Shown piece by piece: positions 48,791 through 64,000 of a DNA stretch of 64,000 bases (position 1 is its first letter; each line of letters begins with the position of its first letter). The notes beneath the pieces are model-generated. The model searched no databases. It had not been told where the DNA came from and worked only from the letters and a program-made list of their open reading frames with translations. A program made the position numbers and the translations under genes. This DNA is from Pardosa pseudoannulata (taxonomy: Eukaryota > Arthropoda > Arachnida > Araneae > Lycosidae), in contig CM063503.1 of assembly GCA_032207245.1 (NCBI GenBank), positions 60,883,840 to 60,947,839 on the forward strand, given 5' to 3'.

Positions 48791-50794
48791 AATAAAATTG
48801 AATTATGAGATTCGTTAAGAATGAACAAAGTACATTAATTTTTATATATGATTTTGATATATAATTTTAATTTTGATTTTTATCCTAATTTACTTGCAGT
48901 CTATATTTAATGCCTTGTCCTCTCCCTCAAAAGCCAAATACATGTAAAAAGCTCTGTGATAAGAATCTTATTCTTGAAAAAACACAACTGAAAAATATAT
49001 TTGCTACAGATAAAAAAAAGTTATGAAATTCGTTATGAACTAACGAAGTACGTTAATTTTGAAATATTTTCATCCTGATTTACCTGCAATTCAATCATAA
49101 TGTCTTCCTCTCCCCCTCGAAAGCCAAATGCAAGTAAAAACGAAAAACTCTATGACAAGAATCTTATTCTTTAAGAAACACAATTAAAAATCGTATTTTA
49201 TGCTGATAAAATGGAGTTATCAGATTGTGAAGAACGTTAATTTTTAAATATTTACCTCCTGATTTAGCTGAAATCTAATCCTGATATCTTACCCTCCCCC
49301 TCGAAGGCCAAATGCATGTAAAAACGAAAGCTGTATCATAAGAATTTTATTCTTGAAGAAACAGAGCTGAAAAATATATTTGTTACAAATAAAATTAAGT
49401 TATGAGATCTCTCCTGCTCAATAACCAAATTCATGTAAAAACTAAAAGCTTTATAACAAGAATCATATTCTTTAATACACACAGTAAAAAATTATATTTT
49501 ATGCAATAATAAAATTGAGTTATGAGATTTATTAAGAATGAACGGAGTACGTTATTTTTTAAATATTTTCCTCCTGATTTAGCTTCAATCTAATCCTAAC
49601 ATCTTACCCCCCCCCCTCGAAGGCCAAATGCATGTAAAAACGAAAGCTCTATAATAAGAATCTTATTCTTGAAAAACACAACTGAAAAATATACTTGCTA
49701 CAGATAAAAATAAGTTATGAGATTCGTTATGAATGAAGTACGTTAATTTTGAAATATTTTTATCCTAATTTACCTGCAATCTAATCGTAATGTCTTGCCC
49801 TCCTCCTCAAAATGCATGTAAAAACGAAAACTCTATGACAATAATCTTGTTCTTTAAGAAACGCAGCTGAAAATTATATTCTGTGCAAATAAAATTGAGT
49901 TATGATATTCGTTAAAAACGAACGAATTACGTTAATTTTGAAATATTTTCCTCCTGATTCAGCTCAAAACTAATCCTAATATCTTATCCTCCCCCTCAAA
50001 AGTCAAATGCATGTAAAAACGAAAGCTCTGTAATAAGAATCTTATTCTTGAAAAACACAACTGAAAAATATATTTACAACAGATAAAAATAAGTTATGAG
50101 ATTCGTTGTGAACGAAGTACGTTAATTTTAAAATATTTTCATTCTGATTTACCTGCAATCCAATCGTAATGTCTTGCCCTCCTCCTCAACAGCCAAATGT
50201 ATGTAAAAACGAAAAACTCTATAACAAGAATCTTGTTCTTTAAGAAACACAGCTAAAAATTATATTCTGTGCAAATAAAATTAAGTTATGAGATTCGTTA
50301 AAAACGAACGAATTACGTTAATTTTGAAATATTTTCCTCCTGATTTAACTGCAATCTAATCCTAATATCTTACCCTCCCCCTCGAAGGCCAAATGCATGT
50401 AAAAACGAAAGCTCTATAATAAGAATCTTATTCTTGAAAAACACAACTGAAAAATATACTTGCTACAGATAAAAATAAGTTATGAGATTCGTTGTGAACG
50501 AAGTACGTTAATTTTGAAATATTCTTATCCTTATTTACCTGCAATCCATTCGTAATGTTTTGACTCCTCCTCAATAGCCAAATGCAAGTCAAAAAGAAAA
50601 ACTCTATGACAAGAATCTTGTTCTTTATTATATTCTGTGCAAATAAAATTGAGTTATGCGATTCGTTAAGAACGAACGAATTACGCTAATTTTGAAATAT
50701 TTTCCTCCTGATTTAGCTGCAATCGAATCGTAATGTTTTGCCTCCCTCTCAAAAGCCAAATGCATGTAAAAACGAAAGCATTATGATAAGAATA
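48791..50794. repeat. Satellite of ~193 bp units in intron 2 (about 10-11 units)
   Basis: The block GTTATGAGATTCGTTA or close variants occurs near 48799, 49020, 49216, 49398, 49516, 49715, 49900, 50094, 50286, 50480 and 50654. Most spacings are 185-220 bp; the unit at 49398 is truncated. Two versions alternate: one with CTCCTGATTTAGCTGCAATC and CTTATTCTTGAAAAACACAA, the other with ATCCTGATTTACCTGCAATC and CTTGTTCTTTAAGAAACACA, giving a ~385 bp double unit. No frame is conserved. Confidence 0.9.
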
Positions 50795-51175
50795 GCTCGA
50801 GTCACTCGCAATCCAATTAAAGATTGATTTGGAGTCTGGCGAAAACGAACTTGAGAGCTTTTTTTCGGCTCTTACTACTGACCTACTTATTTATTGATTT
50901 TCCGCATGCGAAGACCGGAGTAAAGGTGTAGTGATAAAGCTGGGGAGGATCAAGGAAACCTCGCGTGTTGGACGAAAACTCTTTGACATGAATTGAAGAT
51001 AGATGTGACACCGTAAAATTGCAATATATTGAGGATAAAAAATACCCTTGAAACAAGATTTTCGATGGCTTTAAGACGCCAAAGAACATTACGGGAGAAA
51101 ATGTTGAAAGTGAAATCCGGTGGCGACAATCCAATTTTGCCCATCATTTCAAATAGGTAAAAAGGAAAGATTACA
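50795..51175. other. Less AT-rich unique intron segment
   Basis: From the end of the satellite the composition becomes nearly balanced, with CpG steps (CGCATGCGAAGACCGG near 50904). Open frames of 83 and 65 codons overlap on the - strand without recognisable domains. It may be an old gene fragment, an element remnant or an intronic regulatory region. Nothing decides between them. Confidence 0.3.
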
Positions 51176-51421
51176 ATGGACGTTTTTTTAAATAGGAAAG
51201 CGCCAGTGATACGAAATTCAGCTGTTCATTCATTTTATAGAGATTTGTAATTTTACTGGATAAGTAGATTCTATAAATTTGAATCCAGTAGTAATTATTT
51301 TTGCTGGATAATTTATTTATTTTTAGAAGTTTCGTTTATATATGTAAATATATATAAAGCAATAAATAAAGTAATAGGTGAAACGTACTGTATATATACA
51401 TATATTTATGTATATTTTCGT

Positions 51422-51570
<149 letters not shown>

Positions 51571-51928
51571 CATCCCCAGACATACATCTACATATAAACA
51601 TATGGGAGAAGGGATTATGCTTGAAATTATATTGTGGACGTTCAGCAAAATATATCTAAATGCTCAAATGAAACAATGTTTTACCTTCTAAATCTAGATT
51701 GAGTGTTTAATAATAAGTTATAAAAATTGAGACACGACCTCTGTTTGAATTTCACTTTTCTCACTACTGATTAAACATTTAGACTACTACTATAATAGTG
51801 CTCTAAACATTCTGATAACAGTTCAGGTATATTTTGGAGTATTTAATAATATAATATGCTCGCTTTAAAAGGTATTATTTTCTTAATGTTTTAATGCAGC
51901 CGATATATTATACTTTAGAATTCCTGTT

Positions 51929-51929
51929 T

Positions 51930-51967
<38 letters not shown>
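51929..51967. repeat. Short (AC)n(AT)n microsatellite
   Basis: AC repeats then AT repeats, followed by a GAGA-rich stretch to about 51992. Same AC-then-AT order as at 51424. Confidence 0.95.
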
Positions 51968-53368
51968 GAGAGAAAGAGGGAGAAAGAGAGAAAAATACAG
52001 AAATAGCTATAGATATAAATATAGATAAATAGTACATAAAATCTAAAACCTTCAAAGGTCAATTAACAGACACCATTTAGTATATAATGATGGCGAAATA
52101 AACTTAATTATCTTAAATATATAATTTAAAACGGTCATTGAATTAAGGAGATATTCAACTTCTTAAAACCCTGATTTATAAATTTGGATGCATAGACGCC
52201 TATGATCACTCCTTGAAGTGTTCACTAAAAGTAAAGATTATAACATTTATCTGATGAATATAAACTGGAAGATTTTGATTTTTAATTTTCTACATTCTTT
52301 ACTTCACTTTTCATGCCTAATAATTATTGTCTTTCATACTTTTTCCCTTTTTTATAAAAATATAAGCTTGAGATATTGCTGTAATAAAAATATATCCCTT
52401 TATTTTAAATGTTATTATAAAACGAGGGCAATAAGGTTGTATTCTATACTTTATCAAATTTTTCATATGTCTAGTTTTGCATAGGAAATATTTATTTATA
52501 GATTTCAAGTATGAGTGGAAGTACCCCATACACACTTGGATACTCTAAGTGGTAAGATTTTTTTTGGCTGCGTTTAAAATCAACCGAAATGCAGGTGTTA
52601 AACAGAAATTTTAAGTCAACGTTATTTTCTTTTTAAAACTGCTATAAAAGCAATATAAGCATAAGAGACGAAAAAGAGAGACATTTTAAGTCAACTTTAT
52701 TTTCATTTTAAAATGATCAATACGATCAAACGATCAATATAAATATAATGAAGCATAAAAGACAAAGCAAACATATGAATGAAGCATAAGAAAACAACAT
52801 AATTTTAATTATTATATAAACAAAGGCAACTGAATGAAATTTATCTATAAATGTTCTTTTTAGTATAAATGTCTCCTCTAAAGCTGAACTTGGTATGCCA
52901 ATTTTGTCAACTCAGGTTTATAGTTATACTGGACGTGACCTGGATACTTTTGATAACCCGCTATTTTGTCTATCCAAACAAGATACTGAAGTATTATACT
53001 AGAAAAGTGTCCATGCTGTTGCATTGTTGCAAGTGTGCATCCACAAACGTTTGTTTAGATTTGTTTGAATAGACAAAACAGCAAAAAGTATCCTGGGCGT
53101 GCCTGTCCTTAGACAAATACAAGCATCTGAATTTTCGGCACTTAAGCTGCTCCTATTTCTTAACTTTAACTCTTTAACATATGTTTATCTTTTTTAATAT
53201 GCTTAATTTTTTGAACTCAACTGGGTCAATTGAATTATTAAATGGGTTACTCGGTGACAGTGCGATATAAATTGTCGTCGCTTGTTCTAGATTTTTGTGT
53301 GTTTTAAAACTTTATCTATAGTGTAAATATCCATGACTGTTTTGAAAGCGTGTCTGCTCTCGTTTCAG

Positions 53369-54043
53369 GTGCACTTCTTTGACGAAGACGACAAATACAG
53401 CCTGGGTTTGGAATGGTACCGTAGGAGAATGCCTTACTCTTTCCCTGATCAAATTACTATCGAGAAAAGCCCCGCCTACTTTATCACCGAGTCCGTGCCC
53501 GCTCGCATCCGGGCTATGAACGAGAGCATCCGGTTGCTGTTAATAGTAAGAGACCCCGTGACCCGGCTCATTTCCGACTATGCCCAACTCGCGGCCAACA
53601 AGGCGAGAAAAGACAAAGCCCTTGCGTCGTTCGAGGACCTGGTTCTCAACCCTAATGGTCAAGTCAACACCGGCTACAAAGCTGTCCGCATCAGCATGTA
53701 CAGCATCTTCTACGAGAGGTGGCACCGAGTCTTTCCCCGGAGGCAAATCCACATCGTAGACGGCGACGATCTCATCCGAGATCCTTTCCCTGAAGTCCAG
53801 AGGATCGAAGAATTCCTCGGCATTGCGCACAGAATTTCCAAAGAGAATTTTTTTTACAATAAAACGAAAGGGTTTTACTGCGTGCGTAACGAAACCACAG
53901 AGAAGTGTCTCAATGAAAGCAAAGGCAGGCGGCACCCGGTTGTATCTGATGAAGTCATTCATAAACTTCGGCAGTTCTACGCTCCATACAACAGGATGTT
54001 CTTCAGGGCAGCTGGCAGAGATTTTGGCTGGCCCGAGGAGTGA
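53369..54043 (+). CDS. Hs3st5: Heparan sulfate 3-O-sulfotransferase, coding exon 3 (catalytic domain)
   Basis: This exon codes residues 134-357 and ends with TGA at 54041-54043. VHFFD (134-138) continues the catalytic motif E-V-H-F-F-D: with Glu133 from exon 2, His135 and Asp138 align with Glu90, His92 and Asp95 of mouse 3-OST-1. ITIEKSPAYF has Lys166 (Lys123), LLLIVRDPVTRLISDY at 189-204 holds Arg194 and Ser202 of the 3'-phosphate site, and Gln206 matches Gln163. Cys304 and Cys313 in FYCVRNETTEKC would form the conserved disulfide, followed by ESKGRRHP. Possible N-glycosylation sites are Asn184, Asn297, Asn307 and Asn315. Acceptor CTCTCGTTTCAG ends at 53368. The Met at 53333 lies in the intron and is not a start. 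The exon is much richer in G and C than its surroundings. Confidence 0.93.
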   Translation: MHFFDEDDKYSLGLEWYRRRMPYSFPDQITIEKSPAYFITESVPARIRAMNESIRLLLIVRDPVTRLISDYAQLAANKARKDKALASFEDLVLNPNGQVNTGYKAVRISMYSIFYERWHRVFPRRQIHIVDGDDLIRDPFPEVQRIEEFLGIAHRISKENFFYNKTKGFYCVRNETTEKCLNESKGRRHPVVSDEVIHKLRQFYAPYNRMFFRAAGRDFGWPEE

Positions 54044-54560
54044 CTTTTGGTCTATTTATATATATGTACAGGTCTATATTACCTCTTCTATTCTCAACTA
54101 AGACATATCTCTCTTTTGCTCTGTATTGTGTAAAAATTTAGGATGAATGCTCATAATCTTGCTACTAGATATGGTTTTACGTTTGAACTACTTTCTTAAG
54201 CGAAAGGGCAGTAAATTTTAAACTGCAGAATACATGGAAATATATATATGCATATATTTATGACCAAAGAGAGATTTTCAAATTGATAAATGTATTTTAT
54301 AACTATTTTTCGCGTAACATAATCACATCAAGAGCTATTATTAGATATTTTAATTATGAAAATGAAAGTTATAGCAGTTGTGTTTATATGGAATAAAAAA
54401 AAAGTTTGTCAGATATCGTTTACAAGATTTAAATATTCAAATTTTAAATCAATTAAAATATAAAATACAAATTATCAGCTCTTTTAGATTTCGTAACATT
54501 TTTCTAAGAAAACGTGATTACGTGCAATTGCTAAAAATAAATTTTAGCAGTCAGATACTA
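54044..54560 (+). other. Probable 3' UTR of the 3-OST gene with candidate poly(A) signals
   Basis: AATAAA occurs at 54392-54397 and 54536-54541, 350 and 493 bases after the stop codon. Which is used cannot be told from sequence. Confidence 0.45.
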
Positions 54561-56810
54561 ATCAGTCAGTGACATGGATTTTACCGAAAAAAAAATCACG
54601 AAACGTGCTTCACTGTATAAGCATAGATCTTTATTTTCGTATATGCCAGCGTGTTCCTATTTTAGTGCTGAAAAAATGGATCGAACAGCAATATTAAAAG
54701 CTAGGTTTATCACACGTTTTGTTAGACAAGCCGACTTTTCTTTAAAGCTTTTAAAATCAGTTCATTATCCAGGTGCTTAGTAGACAACCTTATAATGGAA
54801 ATGAATAAGCAATTCTTATTTTATTAAGACTGCAGTAAATATATTTTTAAATTAGTTATTTTCTGAATCTTTCAGTATTAAAACGATAGTTTAAAGCATA
54901 TTACAAAATGATTCTTTAAAGTTAATTTGATTTTAGTGAAAACTTTACACGTGGTCATAATATAAAAATACCATTAATTACCAATATTTGTAATAGTATA
55001 ATTTGTATTGAATTATGTAAAGCAGCAACTTTTACTGACATATTTCTTGGAATTAATGAGCATCAAATCTTATTATTATTGAAAACAGTGCAAACACTTA
55101 CGGGATAGAAACAACTTTTCATCAATTAAAATTACTCTGCAAGATAGAAAAATTTGACTTATGAGCGCATACTTTAACAATCAAAAATTAAACTCCCTGT
55201 GTTAAGCTAAGCAATATATTCTCCTATGGCGTATGAATTTTAGAGCAGTTAATTTTGCATTTACTGAAATTGGTGACACATCAGAAGTTACATATCAAAT
55301 TTTACAAATACGACATGTTATGAAAATGTTATAATACTAGCTGTTTTTAGCATTGTGCCAAATATTCATAAGCATCTCTTGATTTATATTTTATTTCATA
55401 ATTAAAATCTTTTTTTAGTTACCAAGCAACTTTTCTGTTTAGAACTACATTTATAACATTTACCCTCTCACTATATGCTAGTCGTTTGAATAACAGATTT
55501 AAGTCAAAGTGGGAAATGGTGCAGAGAAAACTGATGGAATACATATCATTATTAGTGTTTACCATGCCTACACTTTTCCTGTACCAATTTAAACCACCAA
55601 CTTGGGTACCTTTCTGCAAAGCCTGTCATTCCAAGCTATAGTTTGATTCTGAGCATTCATTACATACCCATTTATATATATGAGAATGTGATGTGAGATG
55701 TTTATATTTACACCAAAATACGAAATGCTGCTGATATATCTCGGTGACTGGTACAATCAGTAGTCGAAGTAACTTTCCTTCAAATGAGAGAAATGGATGA
55801 TATTGTCCAACTTTATACTTTTGTGATTTATTGACTTTTACTGAAAACTATGCATATCAAAGAGGTTCTGTTTCGGCAAATTTCGTATTTGCGTCTTGAA
55901 ACAGTTAAGTTAAAAAAGAGCTTATGATGTATGGGGATACCATATCTGTACGTAAAAATGTATCTCTGGGAGAAAGAATGAGGAAAAAATCCATATACAA
56001 AAAAAAATTATAATTCCCTCAAATGGTGATATTTTAAATTATATAGAATTTAATCCCCTGAACATATAAACGAAGTATGTGTATTATAGGTTTTAATAAT
56101 TCTGAAATTTTTAATCTAGTTTTAAAAAACATTAAATATCAGAATAAACAACCTATGCTTACGGCATGGTTTAAAATGCATCTGCATGTGCTTATGTTGT
56201 TAGTGAATTTAAAAATTATATTATAGTCATTGCTTGATTATTTATCAGTGCTACACCATGTCCGACGACAAATATTTTTATTAGATACTATAAAAAGATT
56301 GTTTAAATATTTTTAATATTTTTACTGTAGTAATATCGTCTTGTTCTTATTTAACCTACTTTGCTATAAGGCAGTAGATTTATTTTCATAAATTGCATAA
56401 ATATGCATAATGCAGGTAATTTTAAATGTTCAAACTTAAGTTAAAACGTCTTGTACAGTTATAAACTATTTTTATTTGTATATGTATACAATGCAAAGTA
56501 TGTTAGTTGATTAACTAAAAACCGTGCTTATATATAGAAACATATCTGTATAAAACCATTCAACGGAACTAGTACAAATAAGTATAGCTTTCATTATATA
56601 TATTACATTACTATTACATTACAAATAAAGAAAATAAGATGACTCATTTTATTAGACATATATTAGATATTCAAATCAAATAAATGTTTATTTTCACAGA
56701 TAAGGATTTGTTCATGGGGTCTACATTTAGAGAAATGATTAAGTAATCCTGATGTCAGGTGATTAAATCTTATCAGCGTCCAAATTATTTGTTCCACAAG
56801 TTATTTTTAT
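54561..56810. other. AT-rich DNA downstream of the gene, nothing recognised
   Basis: Open frames of 64-68 codons (for example 54574-54780) show no domain and no partner. Confidence 0.5.
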
Positions 56811-58925
56811 AAAGTTATATTTAACAGACACTGTTAAAGTCAGATGCCTCTTTGGGAAATCATATAAAATAATCACTCTTTGTTTATTTTTTTACTAAAA
56901 TGATCTTATAATTTACCAGTAACATATCTATATGCTACATCACAATCATTCTATTTGCAGAGTACTTCATTGAGTATTTTTACTTTATGAGCATAGAAAA
57001 TAATCAATCCTTTTTTTTTTACTAAAATGATTTATAATTTACCAGTAGCATATTTGTATACTACATCACAATCATTCTATTTACAGAGTACTACGTTGAA
57101 TATTTTTATTTTATGAGCATAGAAAATAATCACTCTTTGTTTTTTTATTAAAATGATCTTATAATTTACCTGTAACATATCTATATACTACATCACAATG
57201 ATTCTATATACAGAGTACTACGTTCAGTATTTTTACTTTATGAGCATAGGAAATAATCACTCTTTGTTTTTTTTAATAAAATGATCTTATACTTTACCAA
57301 TAACAAATCAATATACTACATCACAACGATTCTATTTGCAGAGTACTACATAGAGTATTTTACTTTATCAGCAATCTAAAATGTCTTATTAAAAGTTATA
57401 TTTAACAGACACTGTTAAAGTCAGATGCCTCTTTGGGAAATCATATAAAATAATCACTCTTTGTTTATTTTTTTACTAAAATGATCTTATAATTTACCAG
57501 TAACATATCTATATACTACATCACAATCATTCTATTTACAGAGTACTTCATTGAGTATTTTTACTTTATGAGCATAGAAAATAATCACTCTTTGTTTTTT
57601 TTATTAAAATGATCTTATAATTTACCAGTAACATATCTATATACTACATCACAACGATTCTATTTGCAGAGTACTACATAGATTATTTTACTTTATCAGC
57701 AATCTAAAATGTCTTATTAAAAGTTATATTTAACAGACACTTTTAAAGTCAGATGCCTCTTTGAGAAATCATATAAAATAATCACTCTTTGTTTATTTTT
57801 TTACTAAAATGATCTTATAATTTACCAGTAACATATCTATATACTACATCACAATGATTCTATTTACAGAGTGCCATGTTCAGTATTTTTACTTTATGAG
57901 CATAGGAAATAATCACTCTTTTCTTTTTAATAAAATGATCTTATACTTTACCAATAATATATCAATATACTCCATCACAACAATTCTATTTACAGAGTAC
58001 TACATAGAGTATTTTACTTTATCAGCATAGAAAATGTACTCTTTGTTTTTTTATTAAAATGATCTTATAATTTACCTGTAACATATCTATTACTACATCA
58101 CAATGATTCTATATACAGAGTACTACGTTCAGTATTTTTACTTTATGAGCATAGGAAATAATCACTCTTTGTTTTTTTTAATAAAATGATCTTATACTTA
58201 CCAATAACAAATCTATACTCCATCACAACAATTCTATTTACAGAGTACTACATAGAGTATTTTACTTTATCAGCAATCTAAAATGTCTTTTAAAAGTTAT
58301 ATTTAACAACACTGTTAAATCAGATGCCTCTTGGGAAATCATATAAAATAATCACTCTTTGTTTATTTTTTTACTAAAATGATCTTATAATTTACCAGTA
58401 ACATATATATACTACATCACAAATTTCTATTTACAGAGTATTCATTAGTATACTTTATGAGCATGAAATAATCACTCTTTGTTTTTTTATTAAAATGATC
58501 TTATAATTTTACCATACATATCTATACTACATCACAACGATTCTATTTGCAGAGTACTACATAGATTATTTTACTTTATCAGCAATCTAAAATGTCTTAT
58601 TAAAAGATATATTTAACAGACACTTTTAAAGTCAGATGCCTCTTTGAGAAATCATATAAAATAATCACTCTTTGTTTATTTTTTTACTAAAAAATCTTAT
58701 AATTTACCAGTAACATATTATATACTACATCACAATGATTCTATTTACAGAGTGAGTTCAGTATTTTTACTTTATGAGCATAGGAAATAATCACTCTTTT
58801 CTTTTTAATAAAATGATCTTATACTTTACCAATAATATATCAATATACTCCATCACAACAATTCTATTTACAGAGTACTACATAGAGTATTTTACTTTAT
58901 CAGCAATCTAAAATGTCTTTTAAAG
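56811..58925. repeat. Satellite of ~130 bp units with a longer higher-order repeat
   Basis: Each ~130 bp unit contains AAAATGATCTTATAATTTACC, an ACTACATCACAA block and TTTACAGAGTACT, about 14 times. A longer unit is marked by AAAGTTATATTTAACAGACA and GATGCCTCTTTGGGAAATC at about 56811, 57390, 57719, 58299 and 58606. The segment 58290-58925 repeats 57380-58020 but with many scattered one- to few-base deletions. No coding capacity. Confidence 0.9.
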
Positions 58926-60074
58926 TAATAGATATTAAAATTTTTATAGTTTCTCAACATTCTTTACTTTTTACCTTACTATCAACTTTTACCGAGTGTG
59001 AGATTAACTAAAGTAATAATGTAAAAACTGCATTGTTCCAGAGAAAAACTCTAGTCGAGTCTGCTTACTGTCTTAAAAATTATGTTTTTTTTTTTGTCTG
59101 AAGCAAAATATTGCTCTGGAAATATTAAAATTCTTCCAGCGTTAGGTTAAAATAATTTTTTACTACATTTAAATATGCTCCAAATTTCTTTCTAAATATT
59201 TTTCGTGGTAAAATAATTTTAAAACATTTATAATGATTTATTTTATCTTCGATTTCATAAAATATATAAAATTTATATCTTTCCTAAACATGATACTGCG
59301 TAAAATTTCTTTCTTTCAAGGTATAGCTTAGAATAACTTTGAATGTAAAGCATTAAATGTTTATTATTTAAACTACTAACTATTAAATTGCATACCTCTT
59401 AAATGTTTACACCATTATGGCATTACCTTTTCATGTATAAGCTTCATAAACCTACCTCTAAGTGATAAATTTTGAGTCAAACTACTAAATAAACAAAGGG
59501 TTTATTTTGAATTTTGTTTGTTTTAAAATACATTAAACGTGCTATAAGAATTGTTAACATTTATTGCAGCAAAATAGAGCTTGAATTGGGTAAAGTTTTT
59601 GAGATATTTATTTGTATATAGTTTATTCAAATAAAAATGTAGGATTAATATATGAAGATCAGGAAAAATTCTTTTTTATCAAATTTGCTTTTTTCTTACC
59701 GTTTTAACATTAAGGTAAATGAATCTATTTTATATCCAGATTTGAAAATTAAAAATCATTTTTACTTAATTTGAAGCGTGTGAGCGTATTTAATTGATCT
59801 TTTGATTGCTACAAAAATACTTTTAAATCCATAAACATGACAAAAACTTGAATTTCTGTGCATTTACTCATATTTAATTAAATTAAAGGTAATATAATAG
59901 GTATAAATATAAAAAAAAATCTCCACTCAAAAATCCAAATATACTAAAACAAAAGAAAACTTGGCATTAATTATTTCACTTATTTGCCATCTTTATACAT
60001 AGTCCAAAGAGCTTTTAAATACTGTTCATGGTGATTGCTTGTGATTTGTTTTATCAGAACTTATATTAAGATAT
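58926..60074. other. AT-rich DNA, nothing recognised
   Basis: No gene or repeat could be supported here. Confidence 0.5.
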
Positions 60075-60490
60075 TTAAAATGAATTTCATAATTCCTTTT
60101 TTTCTATTGAGATATGGAAAATATAATGCGATTATTCTATTTTTTCTTATAAAATCCTAAATATGAATAGCTATTTCATAATTATGAGGGTATGCAGCCA
60201 AAGAAATTTATTTTAAAAGCCCTCTAACTTTATTTTAAGAATTTTCATACCCTGCAGGTAATGGAACAAACAAAAATTTTCTGCCAGGTTACAAGAATCG
60301 TATTATGAATGATATAATACGATTCTTCCAGCATTATTAACCTTTATTTTTTTCGTATAAATGCATAAATATGAATAACTATTTCATGAATCTGAGGGTA
60401 CGCAATGCAGAGAAATTTATTTTAAAAATAATTCAATACTATTTTAAGATTTTCATACTCTGCATGTAATGATACAAACCAAAGCATTTT
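60075..60490. repeat. Tandem duplication, ~210 bp unit, two diverged copies
   Basis: Copy 1 (about 60100-60280) and copy 2 (about 60315-60490) share AAATATGAATA followed by CTATTTCAT, GAGGGTAYGCA, AAAGAAATTTATTTTAAAA-like and TTTTCATACYCTGCA blocks in order. Confidence 0.65.

Positions 60491-64000
<3,510 letters not shown>

Noticed and set aside
53333..53368. Met at 53333 as the start of a 236-residue protein
   Set aside because: The first twelve codons run over a pyrimidine-rich acceptor, CTCTCGTTTCAG, and the homology with 3-OSTs begins exactly after it and joins the exon 2 sequence in phase.
53540..53962. 140-codon open frame on the - strand
   Set aside because: It is the antisense shadow of the 3-OST catalytic exon, with no domain of its own.

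Overview
The window looks like animal nuclear DNA that is strongly AT-rich, with long AT/AC microsatellites, several tandem satellites, many degenerate DNA transposons and one intron-rich protein gene. The repeat set (Tc1/mariner, Tigger/pogo, hAT and piggyBac-like MITEs, Helitrons with the TC...CTAG signature, tRNA-derived SINEs) and the style of the gene fit an arthropod. A chelicerate such as an orb-weaving spider is my best guess, but that is inference. There are no bacterial-type operons, no CRISPR arrays and no complete autonomous mobile element.

The one gene I can assemble is a heparan sulfate glucosamine 3-O-sulfotransferase, closest to the 3-OST-5/3-OST-1 class. It runs on the + strand from 33830 to 54043 with three coding exons: 33846-34089 (cytosolic tail and signal anchor), 38511-38665 (PAPS-binding loop) and 53369-54043 (catalytic domain). 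The splice sites are canonical and the phases fit, giving a 357-residue Golgi type II membrane enzyme. An acceptor site just before the first coding exon means that at least one 5' exon lies further upstream. A CpG-rich island at about 20440-20700 is a possible but unproven promoter or first exon.

Layout. 1-660: a transposon-like element with inverted ends. 1960-4217: four copies of a ~530 bp repeat. 4640-7130 and 9712-10052: related dispersed repeats. 7685-7905: a foldback element. 10225-11194: AT microsatellites flanking a mariner remnant. 11485-20432: a satellite of ~547 bp units, interrupted by a 479 bp repeat and a Tigger-type element. 20440-20700: CpG-rich block. 21375-22475: a repeat split by a hAT MITE with an 8 bp target duplication. 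23128-33605: SINEs, two piggyBac-like MITEs, a ~655 bp duplication with Helitron-like internal sequence, and an inverted pair of repeats, one of which carries a MITE insertion that the other lacks.

Intron 1 (34090-38510) holds a third copy of the 480-500 bp repeat and a 343 bp Helitron. Intron 2 (38666-53368) holds a 312 bp MITE, a broken Tc1-like element, a minisatellite, a 1.09 kb Helitron, SINEs, a ~193 bp satellite with two-unit periodicity, and AC/AT microsatellites. Downstream of the gene come a ~130 bp satellite (56811-58925), a long featureless stretch, another AT microsatellite, and the start of a Tigger/pogo transposon cut by the window end.

No new enzymatic or defence system is visible. 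The interest lies in the transposon nesting, the empty-site pair, satellites within or beside a gene, and the Cys in the sulfotransferase PAPS loop.
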